This document shows positions 31,442 through 42,290 of a stretch of 64,000 nt of DNA, piece after piece (position 1 is the stretch's first letter; every line of letters begins with the position of its first letter). A model generated the notes under the pieces. The model ran no database searches and was not told where the DNA came from. It saw only the letters and a program-made list of their open reading frames with translations. The translations under genes were made by a program, and so were the position numbers. Source of the DNA: Lepidostoma basale (Eukaryota; Arthropoda; Insecta; Trichoptera; Lepidostomatidae). The stretch covers positions 358,501 through 422,500 of the forward strand of contig JAHDVF020001251.1 in assembly GCA_022606425.2 (NCBI GenBank). The letters are read 5' to 3'.

Positions 31442-31786
31442 ATTTATCAGTTTATTTCATTTCATCAATAGACATTACAAAATTAATTTTTAAGGCATCT
31501 ATTGAGAACAGGTAAAATAATATATTGTTAAAATAATAATATACTACCAGAAACGCATGAGAGATGGTTGAACATTAGGAAGACAGGATACCCTCCAGAA
31601 TTAAGAGTATTTGCCTTCTGAACGTAATTTCACTGATATGAAAGACGTCGATTTCCGAGGAGACCGCGTTCAGCAGATTGATTGCTCTTCCCACCGGTGT
31701 CACCAGAGCCAGGTTGGTTCTAGCGGCGGATAGGTAAAACAATCTATGCTGGCGCTGTCGGAGATATCTCGGAGATATGTCGGAGA
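31442..31786 (-). mobile_element. Jockey-like LINE 3' end
   Basis: Reverse copy from TCAGTTTATTTCATTTCATC through AAGGCATCTATTGAGAACAG and AAAGACGTCGATTTCCGAGG to TCTATGCTGGCGCTGTCGG. Confidence 0.78.
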
Positions 31787-32078
31787 TTAATTGTATCTCA
31801 ATAGAGACGAAGATGCAAATTGGAAACAGAATATGATGATCGAGGTGTTTACAGGACTTATGACCATATCATTGATTGGGTTAAGCGCACGCTTTATGTA
31901 ATACAACATTCCCCATTCCACCTTTATCTTATGACCACCATGTCTGACAAATGTTTGGAAGTTGTATATATGTTAATCTGTAACACCACCCTTTACATGG
32001 TAGTTTCAATCTACACACTAGCGCCATCTATGAAGATTGGATTTTAAGCATTAAGCAAATGATCTTTTTAACGCAATG
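31787..32078 (+). repeat. Hairpin-tailed repeat, left arm
   Basis: Starts TTAATTGTATCTCAATAGAG, then TTAAGCGCACGCTTTATGTA, CAACATTCCCCATTCC and CTAGCGCCATCTATGAAGAT. The right arm is missing. Confidence 0.65.
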
Positions 32079-32122
32079 TGAGTATTTTTTACTTATTAAT
32101 ATGTTATTTGGTTATTTTACAG

Positions 32123-32514
32123 GTCAGGTAAAGCCGCGGGGGCCTCATCTGGCGCGCACACACACGGCTTGCAGGGGCGGCCAACACAATTACATTAAAT
32201 TTTTTATACAATTTTTACCTAATGTAATTCAGTCTCGGTAGTTATCCTATTGTCTCGCCTGTCGGACTGTCTGTTTTATTATTTCCTTTTTGCCGGTGTG
32301 AATTGTAGATCTTTTTTTTATATACGTATATACATACATACTATGTCCATGTCTTAGGTTTATCCAATATGTATATATTTATTTATATATGCGTATGAAA
32401 CTACTATCCATAATCAATTTTTATGTGTATTAATCATACTTTTCGGCATTCTGGGCACGTTGTTTATAACGATCGTTGATACGCACGCATTTCAAGTTTT
32501 TTTAACGAACGATT
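32123..32514 (+). other. Candidate 3'UTR exon of Ptp99A
   Basis: TTGGTTATTTTACAG at 32108-32122 is a good acceptor, followed by a GC-rich block (GGTAAAGCCGCGGGGGCCTC, CAGGGGCGGCCAACAC) unlike the surrounding repeats, then single-copy AT-rich sequence. It would pair with the donor at 30288. No clear AATAAA is seen in it, so the UTR end is unknown. Confidence 0.35.
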
Positions 32515-33255
32515 TTAAGATAATCAAATGTATTTAATGAAATCTCTTGATGGAAGTTCATTTTAAATAGTAATTAAATAAATCAAATACTGCAAATAGA
32601 AATAAATCCACAGAAGCGAAAATGGCAGTACACAATGGAGTTCTAGTGCCAACCCTCATGCATGGAAATGAAGCTTGGAGCTGGTAAAAGAAGGATGAAA
32701 GCAGGATAAACGCCGTAGAAATGAGATCACTAATAATAAAGTTGTATGATAGAATACCGAACGATGAAATAAGAAAGAAATGTAAGGCGGATGACTGCAT
32801 CATGAACAAAATTAAAAAAGGATCCCTGAGATGGTTTGGACATATGGAACGAATGGATGAGAGTAGAATGGTTAAAAAGTTGTACACAAGCAGCGTGAGT
32901 GGGAAAAGAAGCCGAGGACGACCGAGGAAAACATATCATGACCAAATTAATCAATTACTAAAAGGCGGCCACATTTGAAGTCGGAATAATCGAAGCCCGA
33001 GAGGTATGCCAGGACAGGGCATTGTGGCGATCCATTCTCTCTGCCTACCTCTCCGGTAAATGGCGTGATGGTTAGTTAGTTAGTTAGTTAGCAATGTTTT
33101 TAACTACTTCCACTTTTGTTTCGATTTCACCAGGCTCGCTGCCATCGACAGACTAGTCTGTCAATGCCAGCGTGCCTGGCGAAACCGGTCGCTGTCAAAA
33201 TAAAGACAAAAGTGGAAGTGATTTAAAAAAATCGCTTTATTTAATTATTATTTCA
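32515..33255. mobile_element. Hairpin element split by LINE-A
   Basis: The tail module (GAAATCTCTTGATGGAAGTT) is at 32515-32583 and the hairpin at 33092-33252 (arms with CCAGGCTCGCTGCC and GCGTGCCTGGCGAAACCGGTCG). The left arm has lost the full GAAACCGGTC, so this copy is older than the one at 29.8 kb. Confidence 0.7.
32585..33091 (+). mobile_element. LINE-A copy with GTTA tail inside a hairpin element
   Basis: Reads [60 protein letters not shown], then stops in SRNNR. The tail is GATGGTTAGTTAGTTAGTTA. Nested in the preceding element. Confidence 0.85.
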
Positions 33256-33344
33256 AGTATTCTTTATAACCGTGATTTTTCCGCATACCCATTCAGAGAA
33301 ACAGCATGACTGTTGGTTAGTTTGTTAGAAATTTGGTCATATTA

Positions 33345-33650
33345 ATGGGTTGGATCGCTGCGTTGGTTCAGACATATGGAGCGCATTGATGGAGAAAGAA
33401 TGGTTAGAAAGTATACGTTAATGATGTAAATGGAGTACGGAGTCTAAGCAGACCAAGGAAAACATGGCATGACCAAATTAATCTAATTTCAAAGGTCGGT
33501 CATGTTAGAAGTCGGAAGAATCGACGTGCGTGTATGACTCGCTGTATGAATGTGGAGCAAGCTAGAGAGGTGTGCCAGGATAGAGTAGTGTGGCGGTCCA
33601 TTCTCTCTGCCTACCCCTGCAGAGAAACGGCATGATGGTTTGTTTATTTT
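33345..33650 (+). mobile_element. LINE-A 3' end
   Basis: GGATCGCTGCGTTGGTTCAG, CAAGGAAAACATGGCATGAC, GGTGTGCCAGGATAGAGTAG and GAGAAACGGCATGATGGTTT. Broken by several frameshifts. Confidence 0.72.
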
Positions 33651-33984
33651 CCAAATAAAGCGAAAGATGTCATTTTCTATAAATGAAATAAAGCTTCCAG
33701 AATGCATGTGTTAATATTATTATTTTTTTTAATAAGGTATCCACAATATATTTTTGAAATTCCACACTGTTTTCAATATCCAACGATCGTTGTAAAAAAA
33801 TGTGTAAATATATTTTTATAAACTTTTTTTTTGCTGTATTAATCATTTATAAATAGTGTATGCAACGATGAAAGAAAAGTATTAGGATCCGCTTAGATTT
33901 TTCAGTGATGAAAAATAGTCTACGAGTGTATCTTTTTACAAATATACTCCAAATTTATTTATTTTCACACATTGCTTCTAATAA

Positions 33985-34330
33985 GAACTTCACTGGCTTA
34001 AAAGTCCGGAAAGAATCCAGTATAAACTCTGCTGGACAGTCTTCAAAGCGCTACATGGAATGGCACCAAGTTATATATCTGAACTCTGTATAACGGACAG
34101 CCTAAATACAAGGTAATCCACACTTCGCTTGGCGCACTCCTCAAGGAAGATTAGTTGAGCCAAAGCGTTGCCCTAGTACAAATTTCGGGGATCGAACCTT
34201 TGCGGTAGCCGATCCATCAGCTTGGAACAATCTCCCTTCATACCTTAGATGCATAAATGATCCGATAGATTTCAGATCTAAGCTGAAAACCCATCTTTTT
34301 CATATTTCATACCTAATTTAAAACCTGCAT
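33985..34330 (+). mobile_element. CR1/L2-like LINE C-terminus fragment
   Basis: The + strand reads LKVRKRIQYKLCWTVFKALH then GMAPSYISELCITDSLNTR, the L-P-V-R-x-R-I-x-Y-K-L-x-x-x-V-F-K-A-L-H-G-x-A-P-x-Y-x-x-x-L motif of CR1/L2 LINE ends. Stops follow, then an LEQSPFIP-like W-N-S-L-P remnant near 34230. Confidence 0.75.
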
Positions 34331-34479
34331 ATTTTGTTCTATTATACTTTCTAATTGATTGCGAATATCAATCAGATGCAGCGTTCACATTTAGATTTAA
34401 AACACGTCTTAATGCGCCCTTGAGGTGATTACATCACAAAAACGGCGCTTTAAAAGTTAGCATATCTTAAATATCTTTT

Positions 34480-34565
34480 TAGATGAAGCTTACATTGGTT
34501 AGCGAAACAGCTGTCTCTATAAAATATAATCAATTGTGATATTTATAACAGACTTTAATTGAAAT
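34480..34565 (+). repeat. Solo hammerhead-like arm
   Basis: GGTTAGCGAAACAGCTGTCT then ATATAATCAATTGTGATATT matches the right arm of the hairpin at 37.03-37.29 kb. ACAGCTGT is a palindrome between GAA and C. The CUGANGA-like box is decayed here. Confidence 0.55.
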
Positions 34566-34584
34566 AATTAATGATTATATTTTG

Positions 34585-35000
34585 TACAACATTTTGAATG
34601 TATACAAATACTTGTAGACGAATACTGGATTTTATTTACCCATTACGGGTTATCAATTCATAAATTGGAGTGACATTTCCAGGCGTTATCTAGCAGTGCG
34701 TTAATAGGCGGTAGCCTTTCACATTGCGTTATAAAGATCTTCTGCTTAATGCTTAAATCTAATCTTCATAGATGGCGCATTGAAACTGACATGTGAATTG
34801 TGGTGTTGGATATTAACATATATACAACTTCCAAAAATTTGTCAGACATGGTGGTCATAAGAAATGTGGAATGGGGAATGTTGTTATTACATTAAGCGTG
34901 CGCTTAACCCAACCAATGACAGGTCATAAGTCCTGTAAACACCTCGATTACCATATTCAGTTTCCAGTTTGCATCTTCGTCTCTATTGAGATAAAATTAA
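34585..35000 (-). repeat. Hairpin-tailed repeat
   Basis: Tail at 34590-34670 (AATGTATACAAATACTTGTA) then the body to TTAA at 34997 with AATGGGGAATGTTGT and ACAGGTCATAAGTCCTGTAA. The second arm is absent. Confidence 0.6.
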
Positions 35001-35587
35001 TCCTTGGATTATATTTTGAATGATTTAGAACGCAATGTGTAGTGACTGCACAGCGCAGTAAAGTGTGAATTTTTTTATTTAAACTTTAAAGATTAAGAGC
35101 CGATTCAAATTTACCCGTATGTCGGCCATTTTGTTTACGACAGAATACAAAATGGCGTCATTCTAGATTCGAAGCTGTCGTATAATATTTTTCTTTCACC
35201 GTCGAATATAATATTATCGAAACGGTTTAAACTTGTATATTTTTTAATGTGCCCGAAATTATGTATAGGCTTTGTGAGATTATGTAATTATTAAATTTTT
35301 TTTTTTCTTCTCGGAAAAATGTTTAGGAAAATTTATTTTATAGACTGAAAAAATTATGCTTATCTTTGTCTTGCATTTTCTGACCAATTTATATAAGTAT
35401 AATTATTTTTTGTCTTTTCTTTTTAATATTTTGTGTATGTAAATTTTTTTACGGTCTGCTCGATTGAAAAATGATGACGAAAATCTAGACGGGTAATAAT
35501 TGGTATTGATTTTAAATTTGCGGGTATGTTATGAAGTGTTTGAGGTGCTAGGAAGGATTTCATTGTTGAGTTTGTATGGAAAATGTG
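35001..35587. other. AT-rich sequence, nothing recognised
   Basis: No gene or repeat end that I can support. Confidence 0.35.
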
Positions 35588-35591
35588 TTAA

Positions 35592-36426
35592 CCCATTGCA
35601 CCACTAATAAAGATTACTCTTATTACTTTTTTATTACAATAACATCAAGACTAAATTACACACAAAAAAAAATGGTAAAACATAAAAGCATAATTTTTTG
35701 TTTGTTGGTAAGCTAGATCATTATGGCTCATCCCCAGGTAGTTTGGGAAGTGATGTTCTATGGAACTGTCACTTGACACATCACTTTCACTATTTGAACG
35801 CTCCAAAACATTGTTCGAAGGCGTAAAATCACTAGAATCACTAGAATATTCATCATTTTCATTCTCACTGCCACTTTCCAAAAGGATTCGCTGTATTTCA
35901 TACTTCTTCTTCTTCACTTTTGGTAGACTCAGGAGTCAGTTATTTCAGGCGGGTCCTCTTGAGACGCTGAACTCCGGCTTTCTCTCCGCTGTTTCGGGGG
36001 TCTTCCTGGTCGGCGTTGTCCGTTTGGCGTTCCATGGAGAGCTATGTATGGTATCCTATTTGAGCTCATTCTTTCTACATGTTGATGCCAGTATCGCCGT
36101 CTTTGACGTCCCCATCTGACCACATCTTCGACCTCGCAGATTATTGAAGTATTTCATACTCATTTGATGAAATATTACAAGCGCGACGAGTTTGTTTACG
36201 AGTGCGTTTGGCCATTTTGGAGGTATTGACAGATGTTAAAATATCGTAATATTTTGTATAAATCATGTGAAATAAATTGTGGTTATTACATTTTATTATG
36301 AAATCAGTAACCGAAATATACTTATTTATGTCATTTTTATGAATAAAGTTATTGTCATTCAGTTTTAATGTAAAAAAATCACTTTAAAGACAAACCGGCG
36401 ATTCGCCGGCTTTGTGTTGCAATGGG
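35592..36426 (-). mobile_element. piggyBac-like element, TTAA target sites, nested LINE
   Basis: TTAA-CCCATTGCACCAC at the left and GTGTTGCAATGGG-TTAA at the right: near-perfect 13-bp inverted ends and a TTAA duplication (35588-35591, 36427-36430), the piggyBac signature. The reverse strand at 35651-35917 encodes YEIQRILLESGSENENDEYS and SESDVSSDSSIEHHFPNYLG, an acidic Ser/Asp-rich stretch like the start of piggyBac transposases. The transposase core is missing. Confidence 0.85.
35925..36150 (-). mobile_element. LINE-C-related fragment nested in the piggyBac element
   Basis: The reverse strand reads VRWGRQRRRYWHQHVERMSS then RIPYIALHGTPNGQRRPGRP, clearly related to LINE-C (YGHxQRMD ... LPYIALHN). 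It interrupts the piggyBac remnant. Confidence 0.75.
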
Positions 36427-36864
36427 TTAAAGGGAAAAAATTTGCTGGATATAGCTCCATTTTTTATATTATATGTGTGATAAATAAAATATCAAACGGA
36501 TTAGTGTGAACGAAACAACGAAAGTATCACATGATATCGAGGATGACCGAGAGAAAAACGTATTGTGATTTAATTAAACAATTTTTTAATCTGCCATGTT
36601 TAAAGTCTGAAAAAATGATGCGCTTTTGAAATATGAGAAGTGATTCCAAAGGATGTTTTTAATGCGTGAATATATAGTGTGAATGAACGTGAAATCATAT
36701 TGTACGACTGAGGAAAATGTGTCACAACAGAAGCAATCGATTTTTAGATTACGGCAAAAATTCTGTGTGCTTGTTAAAGATTTCGCGAAAGTATGTTAGA
36801 ATAGTATAGTGTGGCATTGCATCCTCTATGCATAAAATATGTGAAGTGGTCTGAAAAGTGTGAA

Positions 36865-37475
36865 ATGTGGAACATGTTAAATATGTGAAATTGTATTTAA
36901 CATGTGAAATTGTATTTAACATGTGAAATTGTATTTAACGTGTGAAATTGTATTTGACATGTTAAATTGTTTATACTCGTATAATCCATTATTTAGGCAG
37001 AAACACATTGATATTTCAACATTATTAACTGTTTAAATAAAAAAAACTTTGTTATAAATATCACAATTGATTATATTTTGTCACGACAACTGTTTCGCTA
37101 ACCGATTTTAGCATCGTCGGGTTTTACAATCAACTAACTCGTTGATTGTATGATTCAACAGGGAATAATTAACTAAATCATGTCATTGTTAAGACCTAAG
37201 GATGCTAATGTCGGTTAGCGAAACAGCTGTCGCGCCAAAATATAATCAATTGTGATATTTATAACAAGTTTTTTTTATTTAAACAGTCAACAATGTGAAA
37301 TTGTATTTGACACTTCAAATTGTTTTTAACATGTGAAATTGTATTTAACATGTGAAACTGTATTTAACATGTGAAATTGTATTTAACGTGTTAAATTGTA
37401 TTTAACATGTGAAATTGTATTTAACATGTGAAACTGTATTTAACATGTGAAATTGTATGAAACCTGTGAAATTAT
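36865..37475. repeat. 19-bp tandem repeat interrupted by a hairpin element
   Basis: Units AACATGTGAAATTGTATTT, with variants CGTG, ACTG and TTAA, repeat in 36865-36975 and again in 37290-37475. The hairpin element at 37028-37287 sits between, so one array was split by an insertion. Confidence 0.85.
37028..37287. mobile_element. Hairpin element with GAAACAGCTGTC arms
   Basis: Arms of about 95 bp (ACTGTTTAAATAAAAAAAAC, ATCACAATTGATTATATTTT) flank an 80-bp spacer. In each arm a GCTAA/TTAGC stem is followed by GAAACAGCTGTCG or GAAACAGTTGTCG. The left arm, read in reverse, has CCGACGAT before the stem, close to CUGANGA plus U. Confidence 0.8.
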
Positions 37476-37479
37476 TACT

Positions 37480-38585
37480 TTAGATTAAAATATTATTTGC
37501 AAGTTTGAGATGCGTGTGAAAAAGAATATTTAAAAATAAATTTGATATGTTGAAGATAGTAATTTGAATTTCGCAATCATTTTTCATCTGGGCAGACGAT
37601 AATTTTTAAAACGATATTGTATTTAGTAATAAAATTAAATTTAAAAGAATGACTTTTTCGGTACATTAAAACTTTCCAATTTTCTATTTCTACGTTTAGG
37701 AACAAATTTCACTATAAATAAATATCCCCTCCTAAAAAAAAATCGCTAGAAAATTCGATGGGACCGAAACATTAGTTCGTTTCACGCCAAACGATTTTAC
37801 CGTTTAAATATTCAACAGGGAATAAATTATTTTTTATCTTAACGTCGCGTGAAAAAAAATGTATGTAACAATTTTATAAATGGATCAATACGAACCGCAT
37901 GCCAAATATTAACGAGTGATAATAGCGTTAACAATTTTTTTCGCTTTGGAACGAAATTTAAAAAAGGCGGGAAAACTGTTCTTTTTTTTACAATTTCCCG
38001 TTGAATATTTGAACGGATTCCATTTTTATATACACTCTGCTGTCTACTGTCTCAAAATAATAGTTATAGTGAATTGTAATCAAAATATATATGTACATTT
38101 ATTTATATATATATTTAGTTTAAATATTTATGAAAATATTGTGATTAGACAACCAAATTTATTATCTAGGTTATGTTTCCTTTTCTTATTCTTATTGTCT
38201 ATGATTCCGATAGAATTGTGTATCTTTTTTTTTAATCATCTATGAAAATCACAGAAAAAATTGTTTTTTTAACTTTTAGAATTTTTTTGAATTAACGGAA
38301 TCTTTAAAACTTCAAATACATTTCTATAATTTAATCGATCGTTAAATAATTAGTTTTAATTCATTATTATATATACCTTGTTTTTTAATCATTCCGTACT
38401 AATGTTTTTTGTTTCAACTGCTACTAACGTTAGTTTTTTTTACGGTTACGTTGAAAAATCAGAGACGCAACGTGAAATGCAGTAAAAAAAGTTTTTTTTT
38501 ACCGTTTTTATCATCACACGTTTTGAATATTATTTTATATCGCGCAGGCCTATTGATCATTGTTTCACAATCACAAAACACTGTT
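37480..38585. other. Long AT-rich single-copy stretch
   Basis: No gene or repeat recognised. Two short frames (37916-38245 and 38409-38597) are Phe/Ile/Tyr-rich as expected from base composition. It might belong to a long 3'UTR, but nothing proves it. Confidence 0.35.
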
Positions 38586-38589
38586 TTCC

Positions 38590-38720
38590 CACAGTAATTT
38601 TTTTAAACACTGTTTTTTTTTTCAGTTAAATTTTTAAAACACTGTTTTCCCACAGTAAATTTTTTTAAACCCCTTTTTTTTTCAGTTTAATTTTTTAAAA
38701 CGGATTTTCCACAGATATTT
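38590..38720. repeat. ACACTGTTTT tandem repeat
   Basis: Roughly 45-bp units carrying AAAACACTGTTTT, CCACAGTAA and TTTTTTAAA. It borders the hairpin element at 38.8 kb, whose arms end in the same AAAACACTG, so it probably derives from that element's end. Confidence 0.7.
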
Positions 38721-38816
38721 TTTTTAAAACACTTGTTTCTTGAACAATGATGTAAAACTCCATATTAAATAATTAATACGAATGAAAATGACAGTTTTCT
38801 AGAAGTGTTATTATAT

Positions 38817-39012
38817 TGATGAATTTTTATGAATTAAAACACTGTTTTTTTTCCACTTTTGAGTTTATTTTTCTCGACATGTTTCGAAGGCTTACACCTT
38901 CATCATCGGAAGAACGATATAAACTGATGAAGGTGTAAGCCATCGAAACATGTCGAGAAAAATAAACTCGAAAGTGGAAAAAACAGTGTTTTAATTCATA
39001 AAAATTCGTCAT
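38817..39012. mobile_element. Hairpin element with GAAACATGTC arms
   Basis: Arms of about 87 bp run from GATGAATTTTTATGAATT to the inverse at 39011. The left arm in reverse reads CCGATGAT-GAAGG-TGTAAG-CCTTC-GAAACATGTCGAG, the right arm CTGATGA...GAAACATGTCGAG. The stem is intact in the left arm and has a C-to-A change (CCATC) in the right. Confidence 0.82.
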
Positions 39013-39039
39013 TATGGAATTCCACAGTGTTTATCTAAA

Positions 39040-39175
39040 ATTTTATTATATTTTATGAGTGAAATGTTTCGCTCCATTTCAAACATTTGATAATGCCTTA
39101 GAAGGGCGAAACATGTCATTCCCAAAAAATATAATAAAACTTCTAAAAAACTGTCGTTTTCATTTATAATTAACT
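39040..39175. mobile_element. Second hairpin element with GAAACATGTC arm
   Basis: The right arm reads TTGATAAT-GCCTT-AGA-AGGGC-GAAACATGTCATT, then AATATAATAAAACTTCTA. The left arm is its decayed inverse (GAAATGTTTCGCTCC). The same family lies at 46.3 kb. Confidence 0.72.
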
Positions 39176-39259
39176 TTTATTTCAGTTAAATTTTTAAAAC
39201 ACTGTTTTTTCCACTTAAAAATAGTACAAACAGTGTTTAAAACGCAGTAAAAAAAGGTT

Positions 39260-39777
39260 TTTATACCGTTTTTATCATCACACGTATTGGATACAATTTT
39301 ATATCCGTCTCTGGTCTATAGATCATTTGTGAAAATGCATGTCCCAATGACGCTTTTCCGTTTTTTTTTTCCTATATGTATAGTTTTTTTCCTTCCCTAA
39401 CTCTTTTAAGACTTTCTATTTGCTTATGTACTAAAATGTAATGTAGATTAAATATTTTTTTATTATTTGTATTTAAATCTATGTTGATCGGTATACGGAG
39501 GCATATTTTATTATTTTTTAATAATATAAAATACACATTTTAAAAACGCACAATTTCTGTATCTATCTATAAATAATAATGTAATTTTTTATATGTACAG
39601 AAGCAAAGTAATTGATATCAAAGGATACATTTCGCATGCGGGCGTTTTGTTACAAACTCAATTAATATATTTGCAAAAATATGGGTTTTTAGTAAACTTT
39701 TTAAATTCATTAATGAAGAACATTTCAGATTTCATTTTAATTAATCTTTATATCTAATATAGTGTTTTTTTTTTTAG
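39260..39777. other. AT-rich sequence, nothing recognised
   Basis: No gene, RNA or element end identified. Confidence 0.35.
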
Positions 39778-40300
39778 ATAATCAAATGATTTAACTGAAA
39801 TCTCTTGATGGAAGTTAATTTTAAATGAAAATTAAATATAACAATGTTTTTTTTTTTTTTATATCTATTCCACATTTGAAGACTACAGGGGAAAAACAAG
39901 GAATGTCAGTTAAAATTAAAAATAAATGTAATAATGCCATCTAGCGGCATTTGTACGTATCTATCCACAGTAAAATTTTCATATTCAAAAATCATGTTGT
40001 GTGTCATCGACTATGGCCAGATAATCGATTGCTAATTGCTAAGAAATATATAGACTTTGATTAGCTTTATTCTCAATTTATTCAAATTAACCTTCTACTG
40101 ACATTCCTTGTTTTTCCCCTGTAGTCTTCATTTGTCTTTATTTCGACAGCGACCGGTTTCGCCAGGCTCGCTGGCATTGACAGACTGGTCAAGTCTGTCG
40201 ATGCCAGCGAGCCTGGCGAAACCGGTCTCTGTTGAAATAAAGATAAATGTGGAAGTAGTTATAAAAATAAAATTAAAAAACATGGTTTTATTTAATTATT
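39778..40300. mobile_element. Hairpin element (29.8-kb family) hosting a TIR element
   Basis: The tail module is at 39778-39850 (GAAATCTCTTGATGGAAGTT) and the hairpin arms run from about 40130 to 40300: GCGACCGGTTTCGCCAGGCT and the inverse AGCCTGGCGAAACCGGTC. A box CTGTCGAT stands before GCCAG, close to the CUGANGA-U core. Confidence 0.8.
39879..40128. mobile_element. 250-bp element, perfect 32-bp TIRs, 6-bp TSD CATTTG
   Basis: The left end starts AAGACTACAGGGGAAAAACA. 39879-39910 and 40097-40128 are exact reverse complements. CATTTG is repeated at 39873-39878 and 40129-40134, and removing the insert restores the host sequence CCACATTTGTCTTTATTTCG. It has no ORF. A young non-autonomous DNA transposon whose superfamily I cannot name. 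Confidence 0.9.
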
Positions 40301-40304
40301 ATGT

Positions 40305-41190
40305 ATTTAAATGTGGAACTGTATATTTTTTTATCCATATCAACCTTAAGATATATCATTTGTTAATTTGTTAAGTACCTACCCAGCGAAAAATGTGTTA
40401 CCTGTCTAGCATAATTTTTTTAATAGAATTTATCAAAAAAAAATTACATTTAAATTATTATTTTTATTTGCCCTACCTTCAGGGAACTTTCTGAGAAACA
40501 TGAAAAAAAATTATATCGTCTCGTTCTTCTAACCCGACTTAAATCGACTAATTTTATGACAAAAAATATTGCTTTTTTATATATATTTTTAGTTTTCAAA
40601 ATGCATTTTTGCTTTGTGAGTTGTTGGGTAGGTACTAGATCATTCAATTCAATTTATATATTTTTTTAAGAATAACGTTTTATTACTTTTTTACATATTT
40701 TTGCCCTGTAAGTTATCGGGTAGTTACTTGATAATTCAACCTGGCATAATTTATAAATGAAATTGGAGGAATTTTATAAAAAAAAAATATTCCTTTTTTT
40801 TATATATAAATATATATTTTTGCATTCACCGCATTATAATATTATTTAAGTATTTATATATTTTTTTAAATGTATTTTTGCACTCTGAGTTCTTGGGTAG
40901 GTACCTAATAGATAATTCTACAGGTACCTACCTACCTGGCATAATTTATAAGTGAAATAATTTTGTTTTTAGAATGTTCTTTTTTCATTTGTTTGCATTC
41001 ACCGCATTAGTCTGATAATTGTAAATGCTAATAGTGCATGTTTTAATATTGTCGTCATTTTGCAGCGTGAATTCTTAAGAAGGTACTCGTTGTATCGTCG
41101 GGTGCCTACCCGGTGTAATTTTTAATTGCGTGATTTTATAAAAATTTACATTATTGGATAACTTATTCCGTATGGCCGTACAATTCTTGA
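40305..41190. other. AT-rich stretch with repeated short phrases
   Basis: No gene. The phrases GTAGGTACT/GGTACCT and GCATAATTTATAA occur three to four times at about 150-200-bp spacing (40380, 40630, 40740, 40935), suggesting an old, decayed tandem repeat. Confidence 0.45.
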
Positions 41191-41199
41191 AGTGTTTTA

Positions 41200-41345
41200 G
41201 CCTCCTTGATGATTTTATCCCAAGCTCCTCGATCCTGCGCCTTTTGCTCCCATCATCATCAGCCTTTAGTCATCCAGAGCTGAACATAGGCCTCCCTTCC
41301 CGACTTCCATAACTCTCTATCTCTCGCCGCTCTGTGCCATTGGTC
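41200..41345 (-). mobile_element. RTE-like tail fragment
   Basis: In reverse it carries a block equivalent to the LINE ends that begin GATCCTGCGCCTTTTGCTCC and contain GAACATAGGCCTCCCTTCCC. No frame remains open. Confidence 0.5.
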
Positions 41346-41610
41346 AATATCTGTCAGGAACAAAAAGACCTACACCCTTCAGCACGGCTGATATTTAAAA
41401 ATATCCCTTAATTAATTTAAAGAAATGGGTTATGAGAAACCCGTCTCTTCGAAGCTGCAGAGAATTAAACCCCAACATTCCCAAAAGAAACGCTGTGGGA
41501 TAGAGCCATGGATAACTATCATACTCCTTCACGTAGAGATACCTCGTAAATTTTTTCTGGACCCTCTCCAGCATAAGGCATTTCTTTTGGGATGCTTGGG
41601 GCCAACTCTC
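41346..41610 (-). mobile_element. Jockey-like LINE fragment, reverse
   Basis: GGAACAAAAAGACCTACACC to CCTCTCCAGCATAAGGC matches the 25.6-25.85 kb copy in the same orientation. It faces a + copy immediately downstream. Confidence 0.75.
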
Positions 41611-42290
41611 TGCAGCTTTGAAGAGATGGGCATCTAATAACCCATTTCTATAGATTAATCAGGGGATATTTCGAGAACTTGGCCGTGCTTGAGGATGTTG
41701 GTCTTTATGTTCCTGATAGATGTCTGCAACAGCACAGATTGTTTTACCTACCGGCCGCCAGAACCAATATCTGCCTCTGGTGATACTGGTGGGAAGAGCA
41801 ATAAGTCTGCTGAACACGGTCTCTTCGGAGATCGACGTCTTTCATATTAGTGAAAGTACGTTCAGAGAACAAATATTCTTGACTTTAGAAAGTATCTTGT
41901 CTTCCTAATATTGAGCCTTCTCTCATGCGTTCCTGGTATTATATTGTATATATTATATTTTACTTGTACTCAATAGAAGCCTTCTTCTTCTTCTTTTTGT
42001 CCTGTCACACCTCCGTGGTGCAAAGGGCCTCAAGGAATCTTCTCCACCCGACTCTATCGCATGCCTGATACCTAACATCATCCCAAGTGAGGCCTGCTGC
42101 CTTAACCTCGTCCTGCAGGGTTCTTCTCCAGGTGGCTCTAGGTCTGTCTCGCTTTCTCTTTTCTCCCATAGGGGACCAGTCTAGTGCGCCCTGAGCGATG
42201 CAGGCTGGGATCACTCAATAGATGCCTTGAACATTAATATTGTTTGTAATGTCTGTTGAGATAATAAACTGATTTGATTTGATTTGATTT
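41611..42290 (+). mobile_element. Jockey-like LINE 3' end with tail, split by LINE-B
   Basis: Parts 41611-41981 and 42213-42290 are one copy ending in AACTGATTTGATTTGATTTG. Head-to-head with the preceding reverse fragment. Confidence 0.82.
41982..42212 (-). mobile_element. LINE-B insertion with 14-bp TSD
   Basis: Flanked by ACTCAATAGAAGCC (41968-41981) and ACTCAATAGATGCC (42213-42226), one mismatch. It begins with TTC repeats (the tail in reverse) and encodes, in reverse, [40 protein letters not shown] and WRRFLEALCTTEV. Confidence 0.9.

Noticed and set aside
37916..38597. Small membrane proteins in AT-rich DNA
   Set aside because: Phe/Ile/Leu/Tyr content follows from poly-T composition; no start context, splice sites or family motif.
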